DNA of 64,000 nt, from the NCBI RefSeq assembly GCF_003002025.1, contig NZ_PVZB01000004.1:346313-410312 (forward strand). Direction: 5' to 3'. Shown piece after piece: positions 21,794 to 32,159 of this stretch. A program made the translations under genes and the position numbers. Each line of letters starts with the position of its first letter. Positions within the stretch are counted from its first letter, which is position 1. Below the pieces are notes generated by a model, which made no database searches, was not told the DNA's origin, and saw only the letters and a program-made list of their open reading frames with translations. Source of the DNA: Paraburkholderia sp. BL25I1N1 (GTDB lineage: Bacteria; Pseudomonadota; Gammaproteobacteria; Burkholderiales; Burkholderiaceae).

Positions 21794-22771
21794 TCAAGGC
21801 GCCGACGCCTGCGGCTTGTCCTTGATCCCGGCAACCCCGGACGTATCGTCGTCCGCATGCTGGCGCACCGACCAGCACACGCCGGCCACCAGCAGCAGAA
21901 TCGCCGCCAGTTCGAGCGGGCGCGGCAATCGCTGGTCGTAAATGAACGCGTAAAGCAGCGCAAAAAGCGTCTCGAACACGATCATCTGACCCGAGAGCGT
22001 CAGCGGCAGCCGTTTCGATGCGGCATTCCACAGCCCGTTGCCGAGCCACGATGCGCCGATCGCGAGCCCCAGATTGAGCATCCAGAAGGTGTGCCAGCGT
22101 CCGTCGGCCAGTTCGCCATGCGGGCCGCCCGCCGGCAGCACGGCGATGACGAGCCACAGCGCAGCGCCGAGCGCGCCCGTCACCACGCCCCACAAGACTG
22201 ACCACTCGTTGCCGCTGAAATGCGTCTGGCGCTGCAGATAGCGGGCGTTTTCGACCGCGAACCACGTCCAGCATCCCAATGCGCCGACCGCGCAGGCCAG
22301 CCCGATCAGCTTGGTGATGACGCTGACCGGCGTGCTGTCCGCCACCGTAAACACATCGATGTTGATGCAGGCGATGCCCGCCATCACCATCGCGAGCGGC
22401 CAGGCGAGGCGCGCGAGCGGCACGGCGCCGTGATCGCGCCGGCCCAGCAGCGTCACCGTGACGGGCAGCACGCCGACGATCAGCGACGCCGGCGCGATGC
22501 CGATCAGGTGCACGGCCGCCGTCAGCAGCAGGTAATAGAGGAGGTTGCCGGCCAGGGCCAGCTTCACCAGCGCGCCGAGATCCTCGCGGGTCAGGCGTTT
22601 GACGAGCGAGCGCGCCATGGGCAGTGCGGCCGCCACGGAGACGATGCCGTACATCGTGTAGCGGCCCGCGCTCAGAAGCAGCGGCGAAAAGTCCGGCAGC
22701 ACGCGCGGCACCAGAAAAACCATGCCCCATAAGGCCCCGGCCATTACTCCATACGCCACACCGCGCTGCAT
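21794..22771 (-). CDS. DMT-family (EamA) transporter
   Basis: A 325-residue membrane protein with about ten hydrophobic segments and two EamA-like halves (residues about 5-150 and 160-310). The start [27 protein letters not shown] at 22771 is typical of the family; the frame upstream of it is not coding-like. Substrate unknown; probably export of an amino acid or metabolite. It is divergent from guaB. Confidence 0.85.
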   Translation of the reverse strand: MQRGVAYGVMAGALWGMVFLVPRVLPDFSPLLLSAGRYTMYGIVSVAAALPMARSLVKRLTREDLGALVKLALAGNLLYYLLLTAAVHLIGIAPASLIVGVLPVTVTLLGRRDHGAVPLARLAWPLAMVMAGIACINIDVFTVADSTPVSVITKLIGLACAVGALGCWTWFAVENARYLQRQTHFSGNEWSVLWGVVTGALGAALWLVIAVLPAGGPHGELADGRWHTFWMLNLGLAIGASWLGNGLWNAASKRLPLTLSGQMIVFETLFALLYAFIYDQRLPRPLELAAILLLVAGVCWSVRQHADDDTSGVAGIKDKPQASAP

Positions 22772-23011
22772 CGACTGCCCCTGCAAAAAAACTGGACTGG
22801 TCGGCAGAATAGCCGGTTGGCGGCCCGGGCGTCTTGTTCGATCCTGCAATTCGAGCCCGCCGGCGCCCCGTTGCGCCCGAACGCGCAAACGAAACCCGAT
22901 CGAACCCGAGGCGAACAGCCAAGCGAAATCCAGGGGCCCGATTGCATGAAAAAAAATCGCCCGAATTCGCTAAGCTGCTGTTCGTGCAGTGAAAACCAGG
23001 GAGGTATCGCG

Positions 23012-23017
23012 TATAAT
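23012..23017 (+). promoter_or_regulatory. Consensus -10 box upstream of guaB
   Basis: A perfect TATAAT lies 26 bases before guaB ATG. No good -35 hexamer is visible at 17 bases upstream, so this may be an extended or activated promoter. The placement would give a very short leader. Confidence 0.55.
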
Positions 23018-23043
23018 TCGCTTTTGCGCCTATAGGATTTGCC

Positions 23044-24504
23044 ATGCGTCTGATCCAAACAGCACTCACGTTCGATGACGTGCTCCTCGTCCCGGCTTTC
23101 TCCGACGTTCTGCCGCGCGACACCAGCCTCAAGACCCGGCTGACCCGCAACATTTCCCTGAATATGCCGCTCGTGTCCGCCGCCATGGACACCGTCACCG
23201 AAGCACGCCTCGCCATTGCGATGGCGCAAATGGGTGGCGTGGGCATCATCCACAAGAATCTCACCGCAGCCGAGCAGGCGCGTGAAGTGGCCAAGGTCAA
23301 GCGTTTCGAATCGGGCGTGGTGCGCGATCCGATCACGGTGCCGCCGCAAATGAAAGTGCGCGACGTGATCGCATTGTCGCAGCAGCATGGCATTTCGGGC
23401 TTCCCGGTCGTCGAAGGCGCGCAACTCATCGGTATCGTGACGAACCGCGACCTGCGTTTCGAAGAGCGTCTGGACGAGCCGGTGCGCAACATCATGACGC
23501 CGCGCGAACGGCTCGTCACCGTCAAGGAAGGCACGCCGCTCGCCGAAGCCAAGGCGCTGATGCACAGCCATCGCCTCGAGCGCGTGCTGGTCATCAACGA
23601 CGCATTCGAACTGCGCGGCCTGATGACCGTCAAGGACATCACCAAGCAGACCGAACACCCGGACGCGTGTAAAGACGAACACGGCAAGCTGCGCGCGGGC
23701 GCGGCGGTCGGCGTCGGCGCGGATAACGAAGAGCGCGTCGAACTGCTGGTGCAGGCGGGCGTCGACGTGATCGTCGTCGATACCGCGCACGGCCACAGCC
23801 AGGGCGTGCTCGAGCGCGTCAAGTGGGTCAAGCAGAACTTCCCGCACGTCGAAGTGATCGGCGGCAACATCGCTACCGCGGCGGCCGCCAAGGCGCTCGT
23901 CGAATACGGCGCGGACGGCGTGAAGGTCGGTATCGGCCCAGGCTCGATCTGCACGACGCGGATCGTCGCCGGCGTGGGCGTGCCGCAGGTCACCGCGATC
24001 TCCAACGTGTCCGAGGCGCTGAAGGGCACGGGCGTGCCGGTCATCGCCGACGGCGGCGTGCGCTTCTCGGGCGACGTCAGCAAGGCGCTGGCCGCCGGCG
24101 CGAATGCCGTGATGATGGGCAGCATGTTCGCCGGCACCGAAGAAGCGCCGGGCGACGTGTTCCTATATCAGGGTCGCCAGTACAAGTCTTACCGTGGCAT
24201 GGGCTCGGTCGGCGCGATGAAAGACGGCGCCGCGGACCGCTACTTCCAGGACAACTCCGCGAACATCGACAAGCTGGTGCCGGAAGGTATCGAAGGCCGC
24301 GTCGCCTACAAGGGCTCGGTCAACGCGATTCTGTTCCAGCTGATCGGCGGCGTGCGCGCCAGCATGGGCTACTGCGGCTGCCGCACCATCACCGAGATGA
24401 ACGACAAGGCCGAGTTCGTGCAGATCACGGGCGCGGGCCTGCGCGAGTCGCATGTGCATGACGTGCAAATCACCAAGGAAGCGCCCAACTACCACGTGGA
24501 CTAA
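23044..24504 (+). CDS. guaB: IMP dehydrogenase
   Basis: The 486-residue enzyme oxidises IMP to XMP with NAD, the rate-limiting step to GMP. The N-terminus [20 protein letters not shown], two CBS domains (about residues 95-205), and the active-site loop [18 protein letters not shown] with the catalytic cysteine are all present; [23 protein letters not shown] binds IMP. It is separated from guaA by one small membrane-protein gene. Confidence 0.97.
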   Translation: MRLIQTALTFDDVLLVPAFSDVLPRDTSLKTRLTRNISLNMPLVSAAMDTVTEARLAIAMAQMGGVGIIHKNLTAAEQAREVAKVKRFESGVVRDPITVPPQMKVRDVIALSQQHGISGFPVVEGAQLIGIVTNRDLRFEERLDEPVRNIMTPRERLVTVKEGTPLAEAKALMHSHRLERVLVINDAFELRGLMTVKDITKQTEHPDACKDEHGKLRAGAAVGVGADNEERVELLVQAGVDVIVVDTAHGHSQGVLERVKWVKQNFPHVEVIGGNIATAAAAKALVEYGADGVKVGIGPGSICTTRIVAGVGVPQVTAISNVSEALKGTGVPVIADGGVRFSGDVSKALAAGANAVMMGSMFAGTEEAPGDVFLYQGRQYKSYRGMGSVGAMKDGAADRYFQDNSANIDKLVPEGIEGRVAYKGSVNAILFQLIGGVRASMGYCGCRTITEMNDKAEFVQITGAGLRESHVHDVQITKEAPNYHVD

Positions 24505-24510
24505 ACGCCA

Positions 24511-25248
24511 ATGAAGCCATTGCTGCGCGCTGTACTCATCCTCGATGCCTTGTTGCTGCTTGCGTTCGGCCTGCTGTTTCTGCTGACGCCGTGGACTTCG
24601 CTGTACAACGCGCTGCTTCTGGTGCAAACCCAGCCGGCTCTGGTCGGCCAGGGGTTTGGCGTGGCGCTGGTCGGGCTGGCATGGCTGGCCTTTCACGCGT
24701 CGATCGACGGCGCGCTTACCACCACCGTCGCCAAGGTGGTCGGCCACGTGAACTGGTTGACCGGCGTGCTGATGCTGATCTGGCTGCTTGGTCTGCATAC
24801 GCCGGCGCTGACCGGTTTCGGGCAGATCGTCGCGGTGTTGACGGGCGTGGTGCTGCTGGTGATCGGTCTGGGCGGCGTGCGTCTGGCGGGCGCGGTGCGG
24901 CGGCGTGAAAGAGTGCGGCTCGCTGAAGCCGCCGCTGCCGAGCGCGCCGAAAAGCAGGCTGCCAAAGACGCCGCGAAAGACGCGGCCAACCGGCGCGAGC
25001 CGGGCCGCGTCACCGCGGGCTTTCCGGTCTATCACGCCGAACCGGTCGTGGAGCCTGTCGTGCCGGTTACGCGGCCTGTCAGTGCCACGAGTCCGGTTGC
25101 AGGGGCACCGCTTCATCCGGTCGTCGACGAGGCCAGTCTGACGCCCTCCGAACGCGCAGCGCGGGCTGAAGCCGCCGCCGCGCGCGACGAAGCCCGCAAT
25201 GGCGCCGCTGACGCGCCTGGCGCGCCCCGGCCGCCGTTTCATGGCTGA
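24511..25248 (+). CDS. Membrane protein of unknown function between guaB and guaA
   Basis: A 245-residue protein with four hydrophobic segments in the first 130 residues (for example AVLILDALLLLAFGLLFLL and FGQIVAVLTGVVLLVIGLGG), then a long alanine/arginine/glutamate-rich cytoplasmic tail with low complexity. I do not recognise a named family. It starts 6 bases after guaB, so it is likely co-transcribed with it. The tail contains many Ala-Glu-Arg runs, which could form a helix. Confidence 0.75.
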   Translation: MKPLLRAVLILDALLLLAFGLLFLLTPWTSLYNALLLVQTQPALVGQGFGVALVGLAWLAFHASIDGALTTTVAKVVGHVNWLTGVLMLIWLLGLHTPALTGFGQIVAVLTGVVLLVIGLGGVRLAGAVRRRERVRLAEAAAAERAEKQAAKDAAKDAANRREPGRVTAGFPVYHAEPVVEPVVPVTRPVSATSPVAGAPLHPVVDEASLTPSERAARAEAAAARDEARNGAADAPGAPRPPFHG

Positions 25249-25451
25249 CGCGCCGCGCGCCACGCAATCCGCCGAAGCACCCGGATTTCGTTTGCGTGCG
25301 CCGTGGGCGAGCACCTGCGGCGCGGCCCGCGCCAACCCGCTGCATCGTTACGTTTCATGCTCGATCGTTCCCACGTGGACCGCTTTGAATTCAACGCCGC
25401 GCATCGCGCGCGGCATTCCGTATCCGCTCACTTTTGACTCCGTCCGCTGCC

Positions 25452-27035
25452 ATGCATGACAAGATCCTGATCCTCGACTTCGGTTCGCAAGTCACCCAAC
25501 TGATTGCACGTCGCGTTCGCGAAGCCAACGTGTATTCGGAAATTCATCCCTACGACGTCGATGCGTCGTTCATTCGCGACTTCGCGCCGAAGGGCGTGAT
25601 CCTGTCCGGCGGCCCGAGCTCGGTCACCGAAACGGATACGCCGCGCGTGCCGCAAGCCGTGTTCGAACTCGGCGTGCCGGTGCTCGGCATCTGCTACGGC
25701 ATGCAGGCCATGGCCGAGCAGCTGGGCGGCAAGGTCGATATCGGCCACCTGCGTGAGTTCGGTTATGCCGAAGTGCGCGCGCGCAATCACACGAGCCTGC
25801 TCGAAGGCATCAGCGACTTCACCACGCCGGAAGGTCACGGCATGCTGAAGGTGTGGATGAGCCACGGCGACAAGGTGCTGGAAATGCCGCCGGGCTTCGC
25901 GCTGATGGCATCGACGGAATCGTGTCCGATTGCGGCCATGGCCGACGAAAAGCGCCATTTCTACGGCCTGCAGTGGCATCCGGAAGTCACGCACACCGTG
26001 CAGGGCCGCGCCATGCTCGAACGCTTCGTGCTGCAGATTTGCGGCGCGCGGCCCGACTGGGAAATGGGCAACTATATCGACGAAGCCGTCGCGAAAATTC
26101 GCGAGCAGGTCGGCAACGAGCACGTGATTCTGGGGCTGTCGGGCGGCGTGGATTCGTCGGTGGCCGCGGCGCTGCTGCATCGCGCGATCGGCGATCAGCT
26201 GACCTGCGTGTTCGTCGATCACGGCCTGTTGCGTTTGAACGAAGCCGAACAGGTGATGGCGACCTTCGCCGACCACCTGGGCGTGAAGGTGATTCATGTG
26301 GACGCCAGCGATGTGTTCCTGCGCAAGCTGGCCGGTGTGACCGATCCGGAGGCGAAGCGCAAGATCATCGGCGCGGAATTCGTCGAGGTCTTCCAGGCTG
26401 AAGCCGGACGATTGACCGATGCGAAGTGGCTGGCTCAGGGCACGATCTATCCGGACGTGATCGAATCGGCCGGCAAGGGCAAGAAGGGCGCGCAGACCAT
26501 CAAGAGCCACCACAACGTGGGCGGCCTGCCTGAGACGCTGAATCTGAAGCTGCTCGAACCGCTGCGCGAACTGTTCAAGGACGAAGTGCGCGAACTCGGC
26601 GTCAAGCTCGGTTTGCCGCCGGCCATGGTGTATCGCCATCCGTTCCCGGGCCCGGGCCTGGGCGTGCGGATTCTCGGCGAAGTGAAGCGCGATTTCGCGG
26701 ACCTGCTGCGCCGCGCGGACGCGATTTTCATCGAGACGCTGCGTACTTTCATCGACAAGGAAACCGGCAAGTCCTGGTACGATCTGACGAGCCAGGCGTT
26801 CGCGGTGTTTCTGCCGGTGAAGAGCGTCGGCGTGATGGGCGACGGGCGAACTTACGAGTACGTCGTTGCGCTGCGTGCCGTGCAGACGCTGGACTTCATG
26901 ACCGCGCATTGGGCGCATCTGCCGCATGAACTGCTGGGGCATGTGTCGAACCGGATCATCAACGAAGTGCGCGGGATCAACCGGGTGGTGTATGACATCT
27001 CGGGGAAGCCGCCGGCGACGATTGAGTGGGAATAA
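25452..27035 (+). CDS. guaA: GMP synthase (glutamine-hydrolysing)
   Basis: The 527-residue enzyme aminates XMP to GMP. The N-terminal class I amidotransferase has [15 protein letters not shown] with the nucleophilic cysteine and WHPEVTHT with the catalytic His/Glu; the synthetase half has the PP-loop [14 protein letters not shown] near residue 230 and the C-terminal dimerisation domain ([14 protein letters not shown]). The 3' end is a known integration target for genomic islands, and here an integrase remnant follows within 225 bp. Confidence 0.97.
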   Translation: MHDKILILDFGSQVTQLIARRVREANVYSEIHPYDVDASFIRDFAPKGVILSGGPSSVTETDTPRVPQAVFELGVPVLGICYGMQAMAEQLGGKVDIGHLREFGYAEVRARNHTSLLEGISDFTTPEGHGMLKVWMSHGDKVLEMPPGFALMASTESCPIAAMADEKRHFYGLQWHPEVTHTVQGRAMLERFVLQICGARPDWEMGNYIDEAVAKIREQVGNEHVILGLSGGVDSSVAAALLHRAIGDQLTCVFVDHGLLRLNEAEQVMATFADHLGVKVIHVDASDVFLRKLAGVTDPEAKRKIIGAEFVEVFQAEAGRLTDAKWLAQGTIYPDVIESAGKGKKGAQTIKSHHNVGGLPETLNLKLLEPLRELFKDEVRELGVKLGLPPAMVYRHPFPGPGLGVRILGEVKRDFADLLRRADAIFIETLRTFIDKETGKSWYDLTSQAFAVFLPVKSVGVMGDGRTYEYVVALRAVQTLDFMTAHWAHLPHELLGHVSNRIINEVRGINRVVYDISGKPPATIEWE

Positions 27036-27199
27036 ATCAGGATCACTCTGCAGTGGTCTGCAGAGGTCCGGCGATTCCCTGGTTTCCCACAAAAAAACAG
27101 GGGTTTATCGACTATTTTGGTCCGCTGCCGTCCGTCGGCAGCGCTGCGTCGCCGACGGCACGGGCGACGGTATAGCATCTTTCTCTGCAGACGATCAAT

Positions 27200-27232
27200 T
27201 TTGATACCGTCACGGCGCGTGACGGTATCAAA
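27200..27232. repeat. Perfect inverted repeat in front of the integrase remnant
   Basis: Two 15-base arms (TTTGATACCGTCACG and its exact complement) separated by 3 bases, followed at once by a third partial copy (ACGGTATCA) at about 27234-27242. It lies 27 bp before the integrase remnant. Such repeats are expected as integrase or excisionase arm sites or as an operator; it could also fold as a hairpin. Confidence 0.75.
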
Positions 27233-27258
27233 CACGGTATCAGTTCACGGAGTATTGC

Positions 27259-27690
27259 ATGCTGACGGACCTCGAATCGCGGGCACTCAAGCCGACCGCC
27301 GACGAACTTTCCTTTGGCCTGTCGGTGCGTCTTGCGGAAGCAAGGCTGCTCCTTGAACGTGCTCGTCGGGAAGTTGAGCAGGGCGTCAGCCCGTCGAGAA
27401 GCAAGGTTGAAAAGCGTGTGGAAGCGGCCGAAGCGATGACGTTCGGGACGTGAGCGGAAAAATACTTCGCGGAAGCCACGCTCGCAGAATCGACGCGCGC
27501 GATGAGGAAGTCCGTCTACGACCGGAATCTTGCAGCGGAGTTCGGGCGGTCGAAGCTAGAGGAGATCACACCTTCAAGACTCCTCACGAGGTGTGAGAAG
27601 ATCAAGGAGCGGGGTCCGGCTGCACCCCCGTTCAGGCACGCGACAATCGCATGGCAGGCAGCTTTTGCCTTGGACGAATGCTACCGGTAG
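27259..27690 (+). pseudogene. Decayed tyrosine recombinase (genomic-island integrase)
   Basis: The start MLTDLESRALKPTADEL resembles the N-terminus of P4-type island integrases (DUF4102 region). The conserved stretch that should follow (ligand to GVYPEV) is missing, and the frame resumes at VRLAEARLLLERARREVEQGVSPS. An in-frame TGA at 27451-27453 falls where a Trp is expected (MTFGT-stop-AEKYFAEA), after which the same frame continues through LEEITPSRLLTRCEKIKERG and then stops. The catalytic Arg-His-Tyr domain is absent. This indicates an old island insertion at guaA. Confidence 0.8.
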
Positions 27691-27740
27691 CTCGCGGTCT
27701 CGTGGCAGGGGCCCACGCTTCATAGATCAGGAGCTTTCCC

Positions 27741-29423
27741 TTAATCCGTGTCCCGAAACCGTCGTGCGAAATACGCAAAAATGGAAGTGGATGACTTTAC
27801 TTCGTTTTTGGTGACAGATTTACTTCGCTCTACGGTTCGAGACCTCGCAGGGGCTGTCTTCGAAGGATCAACTGCCAGCTTGAAAATTGACACGACCTCG
27901 CGCAGCCTGCCGGATTGCGCCGACATCGATTGCGCCGCGGCTGCGGCCTCCTCGACCAATGCGGCGTTTTGCTGCGTCACCTGGTCCATCTGCGCAACGG
28001 CCGTGTTGACCTGTTCGATACCCGTATGCTGTTGGAGCGAGGCTGCCGTAATCTCTTCCATCAGGTCGGCGACGCGCTTGACCGCCTGGACCACCTCATC
28101 CATGGTCATGCCGGCTTCGTTCACCAGATCTGAACCGGCCTTTACGCGGTCGACTGAGTGCGTGATGAGTCCTTTAATCTCTTTCGCGGCGCTGGCGCTT
28201 CGTTGCGCAAGGGTCCGCACTTCTGCCGCGACAACGGCAAAACCGCGCCCCTGATCGCCCGCACGTGCCGCCTCGACTGCCGCGTTGAGCGCGAGAATAT
28301 TGGTTTGGAAAGCGATACCTTCGATCACGGCGATGATATCGTTCACCTTGGCCGAACTTTCCGATATCGCATGCATGGTCTCGATCACACGTCCTACAAC
28401 ATTGCCGCCACGTTGCGCGATATCGGACGCGTTTGCCGCGAGCGTGCTGCCTTGCCGGGCACTTTCCGTGTTTTGCCTGACGGTGGAAGTCAACTGCTCC
28501 ATGCTCGCTGCGGTTTCCTCAATCGACGCAGCCTGTTCTTCCGTGCGTTGGCTCAAATCCGTATTGCCTGCTGCGATCTGCGCAGCGCCCGTGGCAATGG
28601 TTTCGCTGCCAGTTCGTACCTGTCCAACCAGTTCCGCGAGTCGCTCGTTCATGTGTTTGAGCGCTCGCAGTAGCTGACTCGTTTCGTCCTTGCCGCGTAC
28701 TTCGATTTTCGAGGTGAGGTCGCCTTGCGCTACCGTTTGGGCAATCTTCACGGACATACGGATTGGGGCCGTGATGGAGCGAGTGATGATGAACGCAACA
28801 ATCAGGCTCAACGCGACGGCTGTTCCGATCAGCACGCACGTTAAAAGCAACGCGCTGTGAAAGGCGGCCGCAGCCTCTGTACTGGAATCGTCCGCTCCCT
28901 GGCTATTAAGGACAATGTCTTGCGCAATGAGGTCAGTGACTTTCGTGAACGCGCGTAAAGACTCGCCCCCAGCGAAAGACCGGGCGTCGCTGAAGTGCTC
29001 ATCTCCACTGTCGGCAAGCTCGTTCAGCTGTTTGTCCAGGGAGAGATAGCTGCTCCATGCTGCTTTGATCTGGTTCGACAATTGCAGTTCTTCAGCAGAG
29101 CCGACCACCGCTTCGTAAAGTGGCCACACCCGCGATAACTCATTTAGCGCGGCGTCGTGTTTCGACCGCTGAAACTGACGTTCCGACGAGCTGGATGCAA
29201 TCAGATAGCTTAAGGAAGCCTGGCGCATCTCATCAGCCAGCGCCCGTATATTGCCCAGACGCTGGACACTGGGAAGCAGACTGGTTGCAAGGTCTTGCGT
29301 ACCGGCATAAATGCGGGAAGTTTGGGCGAGGCCTAGCGCGCCTACAAGACATAGCAAAACGAGCGTCACGCCAAATCCAATTCCAAGGCGAACGCCTATC
29401 CTGAGACTGCCAATAGTTTTCAC
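27741..29423 (-). CDS. Methyl-accepting chemotaxis protein
   Basis: A 560-residue receptor. It has an N-terminal membrane segment ([21 protein letters not shown]), a periplasmic four-helix-bundle-like region to about residue 185, a second membrane segment ([26 protein letters not shown]), a HAMP domain, and a signalling domain with the conserved hairpin tip ([36 protein letters not shown]). GTG 29423 has a GAAGGA site 6 bases upstream; an in-frame TTG at 29450 is less likely. There is no CheR-binding pentapeptide at the C-terminus. Ligand unknown. Confidence 0.9.
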   Translation of the reverse strand: MKTIGSLRIGVRLGIGFGVTLVLLCLVGALGLAQTSRIYAGTQDLATSLLPSVQRLGNIRALADEMRQASLSYLIASSSSERQFQRSKHDAALNELSRVWPLYEAVVGSAEELQLSNQIKAAWSSYLSLDKQLNELADSGDEHFSDARSFAGGESLRAFTKVTDLIAQDIVLNSQGADDSSTEAAAAFHSALLLTCVLIGTAVALSLIVAFIITRSITAPIRMSVKIAQTVAQGDLTSKIEVRGKDETSQLLRALKHMNERLAELVGQVRTGSETIATGAAQIAAGNTDLSQRTEEQAASIEETAASMEQLTSTVRQNTESARQGSTLAANASDIAQRGGNVVGRVIETMHAISESSAKVNDIIAVIEGIAFQTNILALNAAVEAARAGDQGRGFAVVAAEVRTLAQRSASAAKEIKGLITHSVDRVKAGSDLVNEAGMTMDEVVQAVKRVADLMEEITAASLQQHTGIEQVNTAVAQMDQVTQQNAALVEEAAAAAQSMSAQSGRLREVVSIFKLAVDPSKTAPARSRTVERSKSVTKNEVKSSTSIFAYFARRFRDTD

Positions 29424-29543
29424 GATTTTTCCTTCGCATGTAGGTTGCAACTGTTGACTCAGCGTCGAATCAACACAGACGACCTGTATTGATCAGGAGA
29501 CCTGCTTTTCCGCGACGTGATTTCTCCTGGTGCTCTTCCCTGG

Positions 29544-30185
29544 CTACCACCTCAAATAGAGCGGACCGATCAGGGCACCGATACCGGCGGTTATGCTGAT
29601 GCCCAGTACGTACCAGACACCCCAGAACGGTACCGACATCTCTGAACAATAAAGCGAATATACGAGCAGACCTTGCGCGCCGGCGAGCAGTCCGGCGCCT
29701 GTACCTGCCAATATCAGGCGGGTGGGAGCGAGTCCCTTCAAGGCGTGCATCACTGCGGCAAGCGATGGTAGAGACAGCAGAACAATATTAGCTGTGGTGA
29801 CTCTCCAGGTTGTGCCTAACATCAGTCGCAGGCGATAGCCTGGCGGGGTCGCGAACACCACGAACGCGGCAACGAGCAACATGACAATGAAGGGTAGTGT
29901 GACGGCTAACCATGCCAGCTTGACGGGTGCGCCGGGCCGTCCAAGACGTCCGGCGAGGTTCAATGCAGCGATGAGCGTCGTGACCGGAAACGCGAGCCGT
30001 ACCCAGAACATCGTCGTCAGTAACAATTCAGGCATGTCGCTGCGGATGCCGTAAAGTATCACCAGCAAAGCCGTGCTGCTGGACATGCCAACGCTAAGCG
30101 CGCGATTGAGCCGCTTCGAAGAAAAATTCGACTCGATCGGTAGCAGATTTTTAGTTAGCCTAAGTATGAGATCTGAAGTTCTCAT
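29544..30185 (-). CDS. Orphan NrsF-like anti-sigma factor (DUF1109), conserved cysteines lost
   Basis: The 213-residue protein aligns from end to end with the two other NrsF proteins in this window (same length, same GLAPTR motif near 151, same PFWGVWYVLGI end) and has about six membrane segments. The other two carry Cys at 130, 177 and 180; here these are Thr130, Ser177 and Cys180. No sigma gene is adjacent; the neighbour upstream is a truncated doxX. ATG 30185 is chosen to match the paralogues. It may be a non-sensing anti-sigma factor or a decaying copy. Confidence 0.85.
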   Translation of the reverse strand: MRTSDLILRLTKNLLPIESNFSSKRLNRALSVGMSSSTALLVILYGIRSDMPELLLTTMFWVRLAFPVTTLIAALNLAGRLGRPGAPVKLAWLAVTLPFIVMLLVAAFVVFATPPGYRLRLMLGTTWRVTTANIVLLSLPSLAAVMHALKGLAPTRLILAGTGAGLLAGAQGLLVYSLYCSEMSVPFWGVWYVLGISITAGIGALIGPLYLRW

Positions 30186-30429
30186 GTTGCCCAACGGAAA
30201 ACGTCCCAACGTTTTGAAAGCGCATCCGCGATGCAATAGGGGCGCCGGCTGTCGGGCGAGCTCTCAGTTTCAGAATTCCCAATCTCCCGAACGGCAGCGC
30301 CAGCGCAAGCCGCAGCACGAACTGAGCAATCCACGGTTGCGGGAGTGTCTGGATCAGTCGCTTCGCTATGCCGATCGCGGATATGAGGACGGAAGGAAAG
30401 GGCAGCTTCACGCTCTCTGGGTCCGACAT
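30160..30429 (-). pseudogene. Truncated DoxX-family gene of bufferin operon 1
   Basis: The first 55 or so residues (MSDPESVKLPFPSVLISAIG through LALPFGRLGILKL) match the intact DoxX at 46160-46663 closely. After that the homology ends abruptly and an unrelated tail runs into the start of the orphan nrsF. The remaining three membrane segments are gone, so it should not make a functional DoxX. It begins 5 bases after the bufC stop. Confidence 0.8.
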
Positions 30430-30434
30430 CCTGG

Positions 30435-31214
30435 TCAATCTCCGTGTTGAATGCCGGTGAATACGCCGGCAGAAAGCATTCCTGCCAGATTGGCCTGGAT
30501 GTCGAAGGAGGGCGCCTCCCGAAAAGCCTCCGTGACCGCCTCGCCCAGCGATGCACCTTCGAAAAGATGGGTCAGGAAGGCCGCACCGCCAGCCGGCAGG
30601 CGCGATACCAGCACCTCATGCCCGGGGCGCGTCACGAGCGCATCCTCCGCTTCGCCCGAGCGGAGCGGCGTAACGGGGTCATCGGTCCGGTTCATCGCAA
30701 AGATGGCGACGGCGGGATAGCGTGATCGCACCACCCGCGCGGCGGGGTGTGGGGTGAAACGGACTTCAGGGAGAGACGCCGGTTCGATCCCGGCTAACGC
30801 CTCGGCAGCGAGCACAGGCAGGTCGGCTGCGTGATAGGCATCCAGCCACGCCCGCTCAATGCGTGCGGTATCCGCAAGCCAGGGCATTTCACGCGCATAT
30901 TCGTAGGATTCGATGAACGCGGGAAAATCTCGTCCGTACTCGAACAGCAGCGGCGAAGTGGGAGGCGTCGCGCGGAGATGGAAACGGGCCATCGCCCTGA
31001 AGAAATCGACGCCAGTGATGCGCTGAATCGCAGGATAGACCGCTGCGAGCGCATCGATAAGACTGACCGTGACGTTGTTGCGATAGACGTTGTACCGCTT
31101 GACCACACGCTTGCCCGGCGCGGCGATCACGTCTTCAGGCGCGGTGATCGATGGGTCCGTCAAACCCAGTGCAAACGCAGTGGCGTAGCCGCCACAAGGA
31201 TTTTCAGGCCGCAT
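30435..31214 (-). CDS. bufC: BufC, partner protein of bufferin maturation (DUF2063)
   Basis: A 259-residue DUF2063 protein. The N-terminal domain has NPCGGYATAFALGL and YRNNVTVSLIDALAAVYPAIQRITGVDFFRAMARFHL, then PPTSPLLFEYGRDFPAFIESYE, typical of HvfC/BufC. It is thought to present the BufA precursor to the BufB oxygenase. ATG 31214 overlaps the bufB stop by 11 bases; the longer frame starts with a TTG and is not needed. The second operon copy has lost about the first 190 residues of this gene. Confidence 0.88.
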   Translation of the reverse strand: MRPENPCGGYATAFALGLTDPSITAPEDVIAAPGKRVVKRYNVYRNNVTVSLIDALAAVYPAIQRITGVDFFRAMARFHLRATPPTSPLLFEYGRDFPAFIESYEYAREMPWLADTARIERAWLDAYHAADLPVLAAEALAGIEPASLPEVRFTPHPAARVVRSRYPAVAIFAMNRTDDPVTPLRSGEAEDALVTRPGHEVLVSRLPAGGAAFLTHLFEGASLGEAVTEAFREAPSFDIQANLAGMLSAGVFTGIQHGD

Positions 31215-32127
31215 GGCTGGCCCCGTCAGCGAGTGATACCGTTTCTTCAACCATGATGTGCCGCGCGGATAGCGCCTGTGCCTGCAATACAGGCCACGCG
31301 GGAAGGTTGCTATCCCATTCGATCAGCGTCGGCCTTGGGCCGATTCGCGCAACGAGATCCCGATAGAGACGCCAGACGGGATCGGCAACGGCGCAGTCGT
31401 GGCTATCGATGAGCAGCAGTTCGTTTTCATCGTCGCGCTGCTCGCTATGTCCGGCCAGGTGTAATTCGCCCACTTGTTCAAGCGGTAATCCGTCGAGATA
31501 CGCTTCGGCGGAAAAGCCGTGATTGGTCGCCGAAACAAACACGTTGTTGAGGTCCAGCAACAAGCCGCAGCCGGTACGTTGAACGACTGCGCGGATGAAT
31601 TCGGTTTCGCTCAATGTCGAGGATGCGAACGCGACATAGGTCGACGGATTCTCAAGAAGGAGGGGGCGTTTGATCGCGTCCTGGACCTGGTCGATGTGTT
31701 CGCATACGTGCTCGAGCGTTGCTTGCGTATACGGCAACGGCAGGAGGTCGTTGAAGAATGTGCCGCCGTGTGAGGACCACGCGAGGTGTTCGGACACCAG
31801 CATGGGTTCATAGCGCGTCACCAGATCGCGAAAGCGCGCAAGATGCGAGAGGTCCAGTGCTCCTGGTCCGCCGATCGACATGCACACGCCGTGCAGGGAG
31901 AGTGGATAGGCTTCGCGAATTGCCGCAAGTGCCCGGTGGGGTGGACCGCCGGCGCCCATATAGTTCTCGGCGTGAACTTCGAAGAAACCATCCTTTAGGC
32001 CGTCCGCGAGAATCGCGGTCAGGTGTTCATGTTTGAAACTGGTTCCGGCGAGCCCTTGAGCGCCACGCGTCACGCCACGGGAACAGCCGGGCTCGCAAAT
32101 CGTCGTTGTCCTTAAGGTATCGTTCAT
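31204..32127 (-). CDS. bufB: BufB, multinuclear non-haem iron oxidative enzyme (DUF692)
   Basis: A 307-residue MNIO enzyme of the TIM-barrel DUF692 family, known to modify cysteines of bufferin-type RiPP precursors. Metal-ligand segments can be seen: EVHAENYM (about 50-57), SLHGV (78-82), SEHLAW, LLENPSTY, LLDLNNVFVSATNHG, GELHLAGH and DSHDC. A GGGAG ribosome binding site lies 5-6 bases before ATG 32127. The substrate gene bufA1 lies 32 bp upstream and the partner bufC overlaps the end. Confidence 0.92.
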   Translation of the reverse strand: MNDTLRTTTICEPGCSRGVTRGAQGLAGTSFKHEHLTAILADGLKDGFFEVHAENYMGAGGPPHRALAAIREAYPLSLHGVCMSIGGPGALDLSHLARFRDLVTRYEPMLVSEHLAWSSHGGTFFNDLLPLPYTQATLEHVCEHIDQVQDAIKRPLLLENPSTYVAFASSTLSETEFIRAVVQRTGCGLLLDLNNVFVSATNHGFSAEAYLDGLPLEQVGELHLAGHSEQRDDENELLLIDSHDCAVADPVWRLYRDLVARIGPRPTLIEWDSNLPAWPVLQAQALSARHIMVEETVSLADGASHAA

Positions 32128-32159
32128 GGCCGCTCCCGTTCATCAAGCTGTGGGGCGGT

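Noticed and set aside
21675..24137. An 820-codon open frame antisense to guaB and beyond
   Set aside because: It runs across guaB and the DMT gene in wrong frame; composition is that of a shadow.
25040..25070. SigF-type element inside the guaB-guaA membrane gene
   Set aside because: The second part reads CGAC, not CGAA, and it is inside a coding frame on the wrong strand.
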